Positions 16,173 through 24,964 of a stretch of DNA of 64,000 nt are shown here, one piece after another. The position numbers and the translations under genes were made by a program. This DNA is from Yinghuangia sp035454725 (GTDB lineage: Bacteria > Actinomycetota > Actinomycetes > Streptomycetales > Streptomycetaceae). The DNA lies in contig NZ_JBPKBI010000015.1 in NCBI RefSeq assembly GCF_051388935.1, positions 62,001 to 126,000 on the forward strand. The letters are read 5' to 3'. The stretch's first letter is position 1, and every line of letters starts with the position of its first letter. The notes under the pieces were generated by a model. It did no database searches, was not told the DNA's origin, and worked only from the letters and a program-made list of their open reading frames with translations.

Positions 16173-16988
16173 GTGTCCCACGCGAGCGAGCCCGTCGAGT
16201 CGTTCTCGCCTCCTGATCTCGCCGACCCCGCGGACAACCTGCGGTCGTTCGTGCGCATGCGGGCGAGCCTGGCCCCGGAGGACACCGTCGTGTGGTGGAC
16301 GGGCCGGGTGCACGCCCAGGCGCCGGGCGAGAACTACCGCTCACTGTTCCGTTTCGAGGGCTTCAACGTCGGGCGGATCATCGCCGCCGAGGGCGGTTAC
16401 CGCATGCTCGCCCGCGAGGCGGCGTTCTACCAGGACCCGGACACCGGCTCGATCCTGGAAGACTGGAAAAACCCGGTGACCGGCGAGACCTGCGGCGTCA
16501 TGCACGTGTGGAACGACCCGGTGAACATGGACTTCCTGCTCGACGGCCCGCGCGGTCCGTGGCGCGCGCCGGTGACGGAGGCGGCCGGCGACGTCATGTG
16601 GGCGCAGGACATCCTGCTGGCCTACCCGTCGCCGCTGCCCGTCGCGGATTACCCGGACAACTCGGCGGACGACGTCTACCGCGCCGCCGAGCTCTTCCAG
16701 TTCTTCTGCCGCCGCACCGACCTCGACCGTGCGGACCTGGCGTCGGTGCCGTGCCGTTTCTCGTGGACGCGCCTGTCGCCGTGGCTGCCGTGGATGCGCA
16801 TGGGCAGCCGGCCCGGCGGCCTGGTGTTCCACTGCCACGGCGTCAAGCTGGGCGCGTACGCCGACCTGCCCGAACACCTGCGCTCGTACGTCACGGCCCA
16901 CGGCCCGGAGTTCGCCCGCGCACCCGAGGAGTGGTCCGCGCCCAACGCCACGAGCTGGACGCAGTTCCGCGACCGCCACCCGGAATAA
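16173..16988 (+). CDS. DUF1838-family protein
   Basis: This 271-residue protein has no signal peptide or membrane segment. The sequence (WWTGRVHAQAPGENYRSLFRFEGFN, split here only for naming, around residues 38-62, and a long aromatic-rich core) matches DUF1838, a family of unknown function often found near fatty-acid or steroid genes in actinobacteria. The GTG at 16173 has GGAGG five bases upstream and lies after the likely transcription start. The following DUF2079 gene begins 34 bp later on the same strand and may be cotranscribed. Confidence 0.8.
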   Translation: MSHASEPVESFSPPDLADPADNLRSFVRMRASLAPEDTVVWWTGRVHAQAPGENYRSLFRFEGFNVGRIIAAEGGYRMLAREAAFYQDPDTGSILEDWKNPVTGETCGVMHVWNDPVNMDFLLDGPRGPWRAPVTEAAGDVMWAQDILLAYPSPLPVADYPDNSADDVYRAAELFQFFCRRTDLDRADLASVPCRFSWTRLSPWLPWMRMGSRPGGLVFHCHGVKLGAYADLPEHLRSYVTAHGPEFARAPEEWSAPNATSWTQFRDRHPE

Positions 16989-17022
16989 ACCGGACAAAAG
17001 CCACCGGTGTGAAAGAGAAATC

Positions 17023-18465
17023 GTGCAGCAGTCGCAGGTCGGAACGGCCCGTCTTCCCCGTCAGCGGGCCCGCCGCATCGTCATCCGACCGCCTCGCCGC
17101 GTCGTCGCGCAGCCGATCCCGTACCTGCTGTCGGTCGTCTTCTTCGGCGTCTACGCGCTGATCTCGCTGCTGCGTTACCGCAAGGTCGAGAACCCGTCGT
17201 GGGACCTGGCCATCTTCGAGCAGGCGGTCAAGGGATACGCGCACTTGGGCGCGCCGATCGTCGACGTGCGCGCGCCGGGCATGAACCAGCTCGGCGACCA
17301 CTTCAGCCCGATCCTGGCGGTGCTCGCGCCGGTCTACCGGGTCTTCCCGTCCGCGGTGACGCTGCTTCTCGCGCAGGCGCTGCTCTTCGCCGTTTCCGTC
17401 CTGCCGGTCACGCGCGTCGCCACGCGGGCGCTCGGCGAGGCACGAGGGCTCGCGGTCGGCGCCGCGTACGGCCTGTCGTGGGGTGTCCAGCGCGCTGTCG
17501 AATTCGACTTCCACGAGATCGCGTTCGCGGTGCCGCTGATCGCGTACACGATGGAGAAGCTGCAACTCGGGCGCCGGCGTGCGGCCGTGCTGTGGTGCCT
17601 GCCGTTGCTGCTGGTCAAGGAGGACCTCGCGCTCACCGTCGGCGCGGTCGGTCTGTTTCTGCTCATCCGACGCCAGTGGTGGCTCGGCGCGGCGGTGATC
17701 GTCGTCAGTGCCGCGACGATGGCGCTCACGGTGTACGTCGTGATCCCGGCCTTGAACCCGAACGGCGTCTACGAGCAGGGCAAAAGCGCGGGCGGCGGCT
17801 CGTTGTTCGGCATCTTCGGCGGCTTCCCGAAGGACTTGGTCTGGCCGTTCGTCAAGGTGCAGACGCTGCTGTGGGTGTTCGGCGTGGTCGGTTTCCTCGC
17901 GCTCCGTTCGCCGCTCGCGGTCGTCGCGGCGCCGACGCTCGTGTGGCGCCTGCTGTCCGACACCCCCAACCACTGGGGGCAGGACTGGCACTACAACGCG
18001 GTGCTCATGCCGATCGTCTTCATCGCCCTGGTCGACGGGATCGAACGCGCGCGCCAGTCGCCGTCGCCGTGGCAGCGCAAGTACGCCCGCGAGCTGCCGG
18101 CGGCCGTCGCCGGGATGGCGTTCGCGTTGTGCGCGATCCTGCCCGCGTCGCGCCTGATCGACCCGAACGAGTACCGCACGCCGCCGCGTCTGGACGCCGC
18201 GAACGCCGCGGTCGCGCAGGTGGCGAAGGGCTCGACGGTCGAGACGGACCTCGGCCTGATCTCGCAACTCCCTTCCCGCGCCCGGGTGTTCTGGATCGGC
18301 TCGACCGGCGGCGTGATCCCGGACTACGTCGCGGTCGAGCAGCCCAAGTTGTGGGACGAGGACGCGCGCGACCGGCTGGTCGAAGAGGCGGCCGAGCGCC
18401 ACAAGGGCGCACGGTACGAGGTGGTCTACGCCGACAAGTTCGTGATCCTCAAGCGGACGGGTTGA
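17023..18465 (+). CDS. DUF2079-family polytopic membrane protein
   Basis: This is a 480-residue protein with about nine hydrophobic segments after a basic N-terminus (PRQRARRIVIRPPRRV). Motifs SWDLAIFEQAVKGYAHLG and GMNQLGDHFSPILAVLAPVYR fit DUF2079, a distant relative of GT-C glycosyltransferases that use polyprenyl-phosphate sugars at the outer face of the membrane. The acidic residue in WDLAIFEQ and the H of DHFSP are in the right place for that fold. It starts at GTG 17023. Its stop is 3 bp from the stop of the convergent phosphotransferase gene. The function is unproven. Confidence 0.85.
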   Translation: MQQSQVGTARLPRQRARRIVIRPPRRVVAQPIPYLLSVVFFGVYALISLLRYRKVENPSWDLAIFEQAVKGYAHLGAPIVDVRAPGMNQLGDHFSPILAVLAPVYRVFPSAVTLLLAQALLFAVSVLPVTRVATRALGEARGLAVGAAYGLSWGVQRAVEFDFHEIAFAVPLIAYTMEKLQLGRRRAAVLWCLPLLLVKEDLALTVGAVGLFLLIRRQWWLGAAVIVVSAATMALTVYVVIPALNPNGVYEQGKSAGGGSLFGIFGGFPKDLVWPFVKVQTLLWVFGVVGFLALRSPLAVVAAPTLVWRLLSDTPNHWGQDWHYNAVLMPIVFIALVDGIERARQSPSPWQRKYARELPAAVAGMAFALCAILPASRLIDPNEYRTPPRLDAANAAVAQVAKGSTVETDLGLISQLPSRARVFWIGSTGGVIPDYVAVEQPKLWDEDARDRLVEEAAERHKGARYEVVYADKFVILKRTG

Positions 18466-18468
18466 CGT

Positions 18469-19308
18469 TCACCCGTCCCGCGGCACGCTGCCCAGCGCGA
18501 CCAGGCGCGCCGCGCAGCACCGGGCGACGTCCGGTGCCTCCAGCGACTCCCAGGCCCGGAGGTTCGCGGTGACCAGCGCGTCGATCTGCGCGGCCGTCAC
18601 GCGGCGCCAGCACGGCACCTGACGCGCCCAGGCCTCCGCCTCGTCGGCGGTGTGCCCGTGCTCCATCAGCAGCAGCGCCGCCTGCGCGACGTCCACCCAC
18701 GCGGGGCCGCGCGCCGCGGTGGCCCAGTCGACGACGTACGCGCGACCGCCTCCGGACAGCAGGTTGTGCGGGTTGAGGTCGGTGTGCAGCAGGCTGTCTC
18801 CGTCGAGCAGTGCGAGGGCGCCCGCGTCGAGGCAGTCGGCCCAGCGGTCCGCGACGCGGTCGAGCGGTAACGCGCGTGCGGGCGTTCCGAGGCTGCCGAG
18901 GGTGCACAGCGCCTCGGCGACGCGCGGGAGGTCGGGGGAGCCGGGCGACAGGTCGACGTGGACGGCGTCGACGTACTCGAACAGCAGCACGTCCCATTCG
19001 CACGTGCTGACGTGGCCGACGAGGCGCGGCGACAGGGCGGTGACATACGGCGCGACCGCGGCCTCGACCCGCTGCTGCGCGACGGCGGGGTGCTCGCCGC
19101 GCACGCCCTTGGCGAAAAAGCACCCGCGTACGGTCCCGAGCGCCGCGGCCAGGTCGCAACTGAACCCGGCCCAGACCGTCGCGGACTGGTCGACGGCCCC
19201 GACGGTCTCCTCGACCTGCTCGCGTACTGCCGGGTCCAGCTCGTCCCACGCGACGCGCGGGGCGGTGTGGAAGCCCGGTGGCGGTGGCGGCGGGATACGG
19301 ATGGTCAC
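18469..19308 (-). CDS. Aminoglycoside phosphotransferase-family (APH-like) protein
   Basis: This 279-residue protein-kinase-like phosphotransferase has the catalytic loop HTDLNPHNLL (about residues 183-192) and the metal-binding aspartate in YVVDWATAARG (about 202). A conserved W/D-rich C-terminus is also present. The family phosphorylates aminoglycosides, choline, homoserine and other small molecules, so resistance should not be assumed. It starts at GTG 19308, whose GTGA overlaps the stop of the upstream zinc-ribbon ORF. The longer in-frame extension to 19446 is antisense-like and is rejected. Confidence 0.85.
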   Translation of the reverse strand: MTIRIPPPPPPGFHTAPRVAWDELDPAVREQVEETVGAVDQSATVWAGFSCDLAAALGTVRGCFFAKGVRGEHPAVAQQRVEAAVAPYVTALSPRLVGHVSTCEWDVLLFEYVDAVHVDLSPGSPDLPRVAEALCTLGSLGTPARALPLDRVADRWADCLDAGALALLDGDSLLHTDLNPHNLLSGGGRAYVVDWATAARGPAWVDVAQAALLLMEHGHTADEAEAWARQVPCWRRVTAAQIDALVTANLRAWESLEAPDVARCCAARLVALGSVPRDG

Positions 19309-19457
19309 GTCTTGCCCGAAGACCGGTGGTTGTCGTCGTCCTTGTCGGACGGTGGCGGCGGTGCGGGACGCAGCGGCCCCATGGTCGTGCCGCAGCGGCG
19401 GCAGCGCTTCTTGCCGCTCCAGTCGACCCAGTCGTGCGGCGGACACGGATCTGACAC
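19305..19457 (-). CDS. Tiny zinc-ribbon-like protein, 50 aa, coupled to the APH-like gene
   Basis: This is a 50-residue hydrophilic protein. The first half has C-P-P-H-D-W followed by CRRC, giving one Cys/His pair and a CxxC, enough for a single zinc knuckle. The second half is Pro/Asp/Ser-rich and looks disordered. GTG 19457 has AAGGGG upstream; an alternative ATG at 19502 adds 15 residues. The stop overlaps the GTG of the phosphotransferase gene (GTGA), which is good evidence that the ORF is translated. The role is unknown. Confidence 0.65.
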   Translation of the reverse strand: MSDPCPPHDWVDWSGKKRCRRCGTTMGPLRPAPPPPSDKDDDNHRSSGKT

Positions 19458-19503
19458 AGCGTGGCCACCCCTTGGTCTGTTGACGGCTCGTTCAAACGTC
19501 ATG

Positions 19504-19525
19504 TTCCGGACAATCACATCCGGAA
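19504..19525. promoter_or_regulatory. Inverted repeat in a divergent promoter region
   Basis: TTCCGGA (19504-19510) and TCCGGAA (19519-19525) are exact inverse copies with an 8-nt spacer, lying between the divergently read zinc-ribbon/APH pair and the DUF4291 gene. Each half is itself partly palindromic (TCCGGA). This is a candidate operator. Confidence 0.4.
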
Positions 19526-19638
19526 AAACGAGCATGGCGCGCTCCGGGGGCGCGGGGCAAGGGCGTGCGCGTCGGCGTTCCCTCGTACGGGTAAATGCGT
19601 GGAACGTGTGTGCGAGGCGTCGGCACACTGGCCCGGAC

Positions 19639-20313
19639 ATGAGACATGCGAACCAAAATGCGGCAGAGACGCCCAGGCGTCGGATCCGCGCCGTGTACAC
19701 CGCGGAAACGATCACGGTCTACCAGGCGTACAAGCCGCAGATCGCCATCGCCACCGCCCGTGACGGTCGTTTTCCGGCCACGTGGAGCCGCGAGCGGATG
19801 ACGTGGATCAAGCCGAGCTTCCTGTGGATGATGTACCGCTGCGGGTGGGCGACCAAGAAGCTCCAAGAGCACGTGCTCGCCTTGGAGATCACCCGGGAAG
19901 GGTTCGAGTCGGCGCTCGCCGGCGCGTGCCTGAGCCACCACGACCCGGACGTCTACCCCGACCGCGCGGCCTGGGGGCGCCGCTTGCACGCCACTTCGGT
20001 CCGGATCCAGTGGGACCCCGAGCGGGACCTTGGTCTGCGGCCTCTGCCCCACCGGTCGCTTCAGCTGGGTCTCGCCGGCTGGGCGACGCGTGCGTACGCC
20101 GACCAGTGGCTGGTTTCGGTCCGCGACGTGACAGAACTCGCCCATGAGATTCACGGCTTGGTGCGGGCAGGCGACCTCGGAGCGGCGACGGAGCTGCTGC
20201 CGAAGGAGCGGCCGTACGACCTTGCCGACGAGCTTGCGGCGGTCATCGGCGCGACGCCGAACGACGACCGGGCTGCTCAGTCGCCTTCGCCGCGGGGGAA
20301 TTCCGGCGGCTGA
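19639..20313 (+). CDS. DUF4291-family protein
   Basis: This 224-residue soluble protein contains IRAVYTAETITVYQAYKP near the start and FPATWSRERMTWIKPSFLWMMYR in the middle (about residues 55-77, named in pieces), plus RIQWDPERDL. These are the conserved blocks of DUF4291, a family without a known function. The ATG is at 19639. The 3' end overlaps the convergent proline-rich membrane gene by 37 bp, so the two messages are antisense there. Confidence 0.85.
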   Translation: MRHANQNAAETPRRRIRAVYTAETITVYQAYKPQIAIATARDGRFPATWSRERMTWIKPSFLWMMYRCGWATKKLQEHVLALEITREGFESALAGACLSHHDPDVYPDRAAWGRRLHATSVRIQWDPERDLGLRPLPHRSLQLGLAGWATRAYADQWLVSVRDVTELAHEIHGLVRAGDLGAATELLPKERPYDLADELAAVIGATPNDDRAAQSPSPRGNSGG

Positions 20314-21017
20314 CGCGGCGGGGGCGGTGTGCGGCGGCGGAGTCGGTCGGCCAACGGGACAAGGCCGGCGCACAGTGCGAGGACCGTGAAGGCGAGGCAG
20401 ACCCAGGCGCCCGCGCCGACTTCGAAGGAGCCGCCGGGTATCTGGCCGAGGACGTCGCCGCCGATCTTGCTCAGCGTCGAGGTCGTCACGATGACCACTA
20501 TGAGTGCGGCGAACGCGGGGACCGCCGCGAGCGGCAGCAGTGCCGGGCGGCGGGTGACCAGGGTGTAGCCGGCGGTGGTGACGACGGCGAGGAGAAGGAT
20601 CACCAGGAGGATCGGCGCGGCGGGAAGGATGTCACGGTTGAAGCCGTTTTCGGTGGCTTCGCTGCCCCGAACCCTGGCGATGGACCAGGCCGGGAACATC
20701 ATCGCGATGGCGAGGATCCCGCAGGCCATCGTCGTGAGCGCGGGCCAGTCCGCGGCCAGGTCGAACGCGGGTTCACCCGACGTTCGCGCGGTGGGCGGGA
20801 CGCGGGGAGGGGCCGCGGGCCTCGGCGGATAGGGCGGGCGCGGTGGAATCCGGGTGACCGGCGGTGCGGCGTCCGGCGGATTTTCCGGCGGCGGAGTGTC
20901 GGGCGGTGGGGTATCCGGCGGCCGTGGGGGCCGCTCGGGCCGGGGCGGCGGTGAGGGAGGGCCCGGTGCCGCGGACTTTCCGGAGTCCGGCGGCTCGTCA
21001 GGCCGATCGGTATCCAT
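20277..21017 (-). CDS. Proline-rich membrane protein of unknown function
   Basis: This is a 246-residue protein. Residues 1-85 are almost entirely Pro, Arg, Glu and Asp in repeats such as PPPDTPPPENPP, so this part should be disordered and cytoplasmic. Four hydrophobic segments follow (about 95-115, 135-155, 165-185 and 205-225) with a short basic, proline-rich tail. The layout resembles DUF4190-like or septal membrane proteins of Streptomyces, but I do not recognise the family. The ATG is at 21017. The 3' end overlaps the DUF4291 gene. Confidence 0.75.
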   Translation of the reverse strand: MDTDRPDEPPDSGKSAAPGPPSPPPRPERPPRPPDTPPPDTPPPENPPDAAPPVTRIPPRPPYPPRPAAPPRVPPTARTSGEPAFDLAADWPALTTMACGILAIAMMFPAWSIARVRGSEATENGFNRDILPAAPILLVILLLAVVTTAGYTLVTRRPALLPLAAVPAFAALIVVIVTTSTLSKIGGDVLGQIPGGSFEVGAGAWVCLAFTVLALCAGLVPLADRLRRRTPPPPRQPPEFPRGEGD

Positions 21018-21213
21018 ACGAACCACGCTAGGCCGGGCGGTGAGGCCGCGCAGTACGGGCCGACGAGGCCGCCGCGCGGTCCGGGGCCGGGCCCGCCACC
21101 GCGCGGACGCGGGCTCGCCGTGCCCCGGAACCCCGCCAGATGCTTGATATTGACAAGCTCTTTCGTTTGGGAGAAATTCGACTCTGCCAAGGACCTGCGA
21201 AGGAGCCGACGAC

Positions 21214-22395
21214 GTGCATCTCGCCCCGACACCCGCGCAGGACGCCCTGCGCGCCGAGCTCCGCGCGTACTTCTCCCGCCTGATCACCCCGGACGTCCGG
21301 GCCGCCCTGGACGCCGAGGGCGAGATGGGCGGTGAGACCACCCGGCGAGTCCGGCGGCAGATGGGGGCGGACGGCTGGCTCGGCATCGGCTGGCCGGTCG
21401 AGTACGGCGGCCGGGGCAAGGGCCCGGAGATGCAGTTCATCTTCTTCGACGAGGCGTACCGCGCCGGCGCGCCCGTCTCGATGGTGACGCTCAACACCGT
21501 CGGCCCGACGCTGATCAAATACGGCAGCGAGGAACAGAAGAAGTACTTCCTCCCCAAGATCGTCTCCGGCGAGATCATCTTCGCGATCGGCTACAGCGAG
21601 CCGTCCGCCGGAACCGACCTCGCGTCGCTGCGCACCAAGGCGGTCCGCGAGGGCGACGACTGGGTGATCAACGGCCAGAAGATCTTCACCAGCACCGCGC
21701 AGAGCGCCGACTGGATCTGGCTGGCGTGCCGTACCGACCCCGAGGCGCCCAAGCACCGCGGCATCTCGATCATCCTGGTGCCGACCACCGACCCCGGCTT
21801 CTCGTGGACGTCGATCGTGACGGTCGGCGGCCAGGCGACGACGGCGACGTACTACGACAACGTCCGCGTGCCGTACGCCAACGTCGTCCACGGCGAGCAC
21901 CGCGGCTGGAGCCTCATCACCAACCAGCTCAACCACGAGCGCGTCGCGCTGGCCGCGCTCGGCATGCAGGCGGAGGACTTCTTCGCGGAGGTCCTGGCGT
22001 GGGCGCGGGCCACGACGACGGAGGACGGAGTCCGTGTCGTCGACCAGCCGTGGGTGCAGCTCAAGTTGGCCGAGACGTACGCGCGCCTGTCCGCCGTGCG
22101 GTTGTTCGGCTGGCGGCTCGTGCACGACGTCGGCGACAACAGCCTCAACGCCGGGGACGCCTCGGGGGTGAAGTTCTTCGGCACCGAGGGCGCGATCGAG
22201 GTGTACCGCAACCTGATGGAGATCGTCGGCCCGGACGCTCTGCTGCGGCCCGGTGCGCCGGGGGCGTTCAGCGGCGGGCGGCTGGAGGCGATGAACCGCC
22301 GCGCGCAGATCAACACCTTCGGCGGCGGCGTCAGCGAGGTCCAGCGCGAGATCGTCGCCATGGTGCGGCTCGGGATGACGAAGGTGGCGCGTTGA
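21214..22395 (+). CDS. Acyl-CoA dehydrogenase, ChsE2/FadE29-like subunit
   Basis: This is a 393-residue flavin acyl-CoA dehydrogenase. The FAD/substrate loop YSEPSAGTDLASLRT (about residues 129-143), WVINGQKIFTS and the C-terminal helical domain with GGGVSEVQREIVA are present. It is the first gene of a five-gene overlapping operon with the gene content of the mycobacterial igr locus, where FadE29 pairs with FadE28 to dehydrogenate a steroid-CoA with a three-carbon side chain. I infer that role from context. It starts at GTG 21214 after AAGGAG. The stop overlaps the TTG of the next gene. Confidence 0.88.
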   Translation: MHLAPTPAQDALRAELRAYFSRLITPDVRAALDAEGEMGGETTRRVRRQMGADGWLGIGWPVEYGGRGKGPEMQFIFFDEAYRAGAPVSMVTLNTVGPTLIKYGSEEQKKYFLPKIVSGEIIFAIGYSEPSAGTDLASLRTKAVREGDDWVINGQKIFTSTAQSADWIWLACRTDPEAPKHRGISIILVPTTDPGFSWTSIVTVGGQATTATYYDNVRVPYANVVHGEHRGWSLITNQLNHERVALAALGMQAEDFFAEVLAWARATTTEDGVRVVDQPWVQLKLAETYARLSAVRLFGWRLVHDVGDNSLNAGDASGVKFFGTEGAIEVYRNLMEIVGPDALLRPGAPGAFSGGRLEAMNRRAQINTFGGGVSEVQREIVAMVRLGMTKVAR

Positions 22396-23399
22396 CGGAC
22401 ACGCAGGAGACCGAAGGCGTACAGGACACCGAGGCCAAATCGGCGTTCCTCGCCAGGCTCAGGGCATTCGAAGGCCGGCACGCCGAGTCCGGCAGGGTCG
22501 CGCTCGACCCCGTCAACGCGCCGATGATCCGGCACTGGGCCGAGGCCATGGGCGACACCAACCCGGTCTACACCGACGCCGCGTTCGCCGAGACCACGCA
22601 CTTCGGCGGGATCGTCGCCCCCGCGACGATGCTCCAGGTATGGACGATGCGCGGCCTCCAGACCGGAGCCGGCCCCCCGGACAGCCCGGTGACAAAGCTG
22701 TACGACCTGATCGTCGAGGCGGGCTTCGGCTCGGTCGTCGCCACCAACTGCGAGCAGGAGTACACGCGTCCGCTACGGCTCGGCGAGGTCGTCGAATACG
22801 ACCAGCTCATCGAGTCGGTTTCGGAGGAGAAGACCACCGGCCTCGGCGTGGGCCACTTCGTCACGACGCTGACGAACCTTTACGTCCGCCCCGAAGCACC
22901 GGGAGAGGGACGGGAGTTGATCGGCACCCACCGCTTCCGCATCCTTCGCTTCCGGCCGCACCCGAGGCCCCCGAGGGAACCGGCGCGCAAGCCGCGCCCG
23001 CGCCGCGTCGTCAACCGCGACAACCAGCCGTTCTGGGACGGCGTCGACGCGGACCAGCTGCTGATCCAGCGCTGCACGCGGTGCGGCACGCTGCGGCTGC
23101 CGTTCGGCCCCGGCTGCAACGCCTGCGCGTCGCTGGAATGGGACACGGTCGAGGCGGCCGGCGGCGGCACCGTCTACTCGCACGTCACGATGCACTACCC
23201 GAAGTTCCCGGCCTTCGACATGCCGTACTGCGTCGCCCTCGTCGAACTCGACGAAGGCGTACGCACTTTGTGCAACATCGTCGGTGTCCCCCACGACGCC
23301 GTGCACATCGGCATGCGCGTCGCGCTCGAATTCGTCCGCCACGACGCCGAGTTGAAGGTACCCGCCTTCCGGCCCACCGAGCCGTCGCGAGAGGCCTGA
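22392..23399 (+). CDS. MaoC-like hydratase/DUF35 OB-fold fusion, ChsH2-like
   Basis: This 335-residue two-domain protein has an N-terminal hot-dog domain (about residues 20-185, FASN-like dehydratase type, with HWAEAMGDTNPVY and HFGGIVAPATML) and a C-terminal DUF35 zinc ribbon plus OB fold (about 215-330; ribbon CTRCG and CNAC). The same fusion is ChsH2 of the cholesterol side-chain pathway: its hot-dog half pairs with ChsH1 for hydration, and its DUF35 half binds Ltp2. A TTG start at 22392 overlaps the upstream TGA (TTGA) and fits the operon's coupling pattern. Mycobacterial ChsH2 is slightly shorter. Confidence 0.9.
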   Translation: MTDTQETEGVQDTEAKSAFLARLRAFEGRHAESGRVALDPVNAPMIRHWAEAMGDTNPVYTDAAFAETTHFGGIVAPATMLQVWTMRGLQTGAGPPDSPVTKLYDLIVEAGFGSVVATNCEQEYTRPLRLGEVVEYDQLIESVSEEKTTGLGVGHFVTTLTNLYVRPEAPGEGRELIGTHRFRILRFRPHPRPPREPARKPRPRRVVNRDNQPFWDGVDADQLLIQRCTRCGTLRLPFGPGCNACASLEWDTVEAAGGGTVYSHVTMHYPKFPAFDMPYCVALVELDEGVRTLCNIVGVPHDAVHIGMRVALEFVRHDAELKVPAFRPTEPSREA

Positions 23400-23402
23400 G
23401 CC

Positions 23403-24542
23403 ATGGACTTCCGCCCCACCGAGGACCAGCGGGCACTCGTCGGGCTCGCCGGGGACGTCTTCGGCACCCTGAGTACCCACGAGCGCCTGAAGCAACTGCG
23501 CGACTTGGGCGAGGAGTTCGACCAGGAGCTGTGGGCCGCGACCGCCGCGGCCGGACTCTTGGGCGCGATCGTGGACGAGAAGCACGACGGCGGCGCCCTC
23601 GGCATGGTCGGCCTCGCGTTGCTGCTGGAGCAACAGGGCCGCCACACCGCGCAGATACCGCTCCTCGACACGCTGGTGTACGGCGTCCTGCCCCTGCTCC
23701 GCTTCGCCTCCGAATCCGACATCGACGCCTCGTTGCCCGCGCTGCTCGACGGCACGCGCATCGTCGCCGGCGCCCTCGCCGAGACGGGCGCCGGCCTGCC
23801 CGGCACCCCGAAGGCGACCGCGCGACCGGACGGCGACGGATACCTCCTCGACGGCGCGAAACGCGCGGTGCCCTGGGCGCGGGTCGCCCACCGACTCCTC
23901 GTCACCGCGAGCCTCGACGGCCGCACCGCGGTGTTCCTCGTCGACACGGGAGCGGACGGCGTCACCATCGAGGCCGCACCGACCACCGCGCCCTGGGCGT
24001 CCGGAAACGTGCTGCTCACCGGAGCCCGCGCCCGGGCGCTCGGCGACGTCGCACGCGGCCCCGAGACCGCGGCCTGGATCGCGGACCGCGCCCGCGTCGC
24101 CCTCGCCGCGCTCCAGGTGGGCGTGTGCGCGCAGGCGCTCGCCAGGACCGTCGAACACGTCACCACACGCGAGCAGTTCGGCAAGCCGCTCGCCGCCCGG
24201 CAGGGCGTCATGATGCGGGCCGCCGAGGCGTACATGGACACCGAGGCGATCCGCGTCACCACCTGGGAGGCGGCATGGCGCATGGACCAGGGTGAGGCCG
24301 CCGCCGAACAGGCGCTGGTCGCCCGCTGGTGGGCGTCGGAGGCCGGCAAGCGCGCCGTCCACGCGTGCCAGCACCTGCACGGCGGCACCGGCGCCGACAT
24401 CGACCACCCGGTCCACCGGCACTTCCTGTGGGGTCGTCAGATCGACGTCACCCTGGGCAGCGGCATGCAGCAACTCGCGGCGCTCGGAGCGCTGTTGGCA
24501 CAGGACACCGGATCGACGACGGCCCAGGGGGCAGGCGCATGA
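23403..24542 (+). CDS. Acyl-CoA dehydrogenase, ChsE1/FadE28-like subunit
   Basis: This is a 379-residue divergent acyl-CoA dehydrogenase starting MDFRPTEDQRALVGLAGDV. The middle beta domain lacks the usual YSEPxAGTD loop and reads GALAETGAGLPGTPKAT instead. The C-terminal domain keeps REQFGKPLAARQGV and ACQHLHGGTGAD. This split of motifs with the first operon gene fits the alpha2-beta2 dehydrogenases known in steroid catabolism, where each subunit supplies part of the FAD site. It starts 3 bp after the ChsH2-like stop. Its own stop overlaps the ATG of the next gene. Confidence 0.88.
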   Translation: MDFRPTEDQRALVGLAGDVFGTLSTHERLKQLRDLGEEFDQELWAATAAAGLLGAIVDEKHDGGALGMVGLALLLEQQGRHTAQIPLLDTLVYGVLPLLRFASESDIDASLPALLDGTRIVAGALAETGAGLPGTPKATARPDGDGYLLDGAKRAVPWARVAHRLLVTASLDGRTAVFLVDTGADGVTIEAAPTTAPWASGNVLLTGARARALGDVARGPETAAWIADRARVALAALQVGVCAQALARTVEHVTTREQFGKPLAARQGVMMRAAEAYMDTEAIRVTTWEAAWRMDQGEAAAEQALVARWWASEAGKRAVHACQHLHGGTGADIDHPVHRHFLWGRQIDVTLGSGMQQLAALGALLAQDTGSTTAQGAGA

Positions 24543-24964
24543 CGAATCCGAGAAGCCTCACGTACGACGAGGTCGACGTCGGCGACGAGCTTCCCGAGCT
24601 GGTCATCCCGCTCACCCGGACCCTCATCACCGCGACCGCCATCGCCACCCGCGACTACCAGGACGTCCACCACGACCCGGGCCTCGCGGAGGCCAAGGGG
24701 GCACCGGACATCTTCATGAACATCCTGACGACCAACGGCCTCGTCGGCCGCCTGGTCACCGACTGGGCCGGCCCGGAGACCGAACTGCGCAAGGTGTCGA
24801 TCCGCCTCGGCGCGCCCAACCACCCCGGCGACACCATGACGCTGACCGGACGCGTCACCGCCAAGGCCGACGGCCTGGTCGAGGTCGCCGTCGTCGGCGC
24901 CAACCGCCTCGGCAACCACGTGACGGGAACCGTCACCGCAGCGCTTCCGGGAGGCCTCCGGTGA
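24539..24964 (+). CDS. MaoC-family hot-dog enoyl-CoA hydratase subunit, ChsH1-like
   Basis: This 141-residue single hot-dog protein includes IATRDYQDVHHDPGLAEAKG, which holds the Asp/His pair expected for a MaoC hydratase (about residues 38-57), then GAPDIFMNILTTNGLVGR. In the igr-type pathway ChsH1 forms a heterotetramer with ChsH2 and hydrates the dehydrogenated three-carbon side chain. The start at ATG 24539 overlaps the previous stop, and the stop overlaps the next GTG, so it is coupled on both sides. Confidence 0.9.
   Translation: MTNPRSLTYDEVDVGDELPELVIPLTRTLITATAIATRDYQDVHHDPGLAEAKGAPDIFMNILTTNGLVGRLVTDWAGPETELRKVSIRLGAPNHPGDTMTLTGRVTAKADGLVEVAVVGANRLGNHVTGTVTAALPGGLR

Noticed and set aside
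18469..19446. Long version of the APH-like gene starting at 19446
   Set aside because: The extra 46 residues overlap the small zinc-ribbon ORF in another frame; GTG 19308 overlaps that ORF's stop as expected for coupled genes.
19861..19885. GAGCACGTGCTC palindrome as a second parS site
   Set aside because: Only the CACGTG core is shared with parS, the outer bases differ, and it lies inside the DUF4291 coding sequence.
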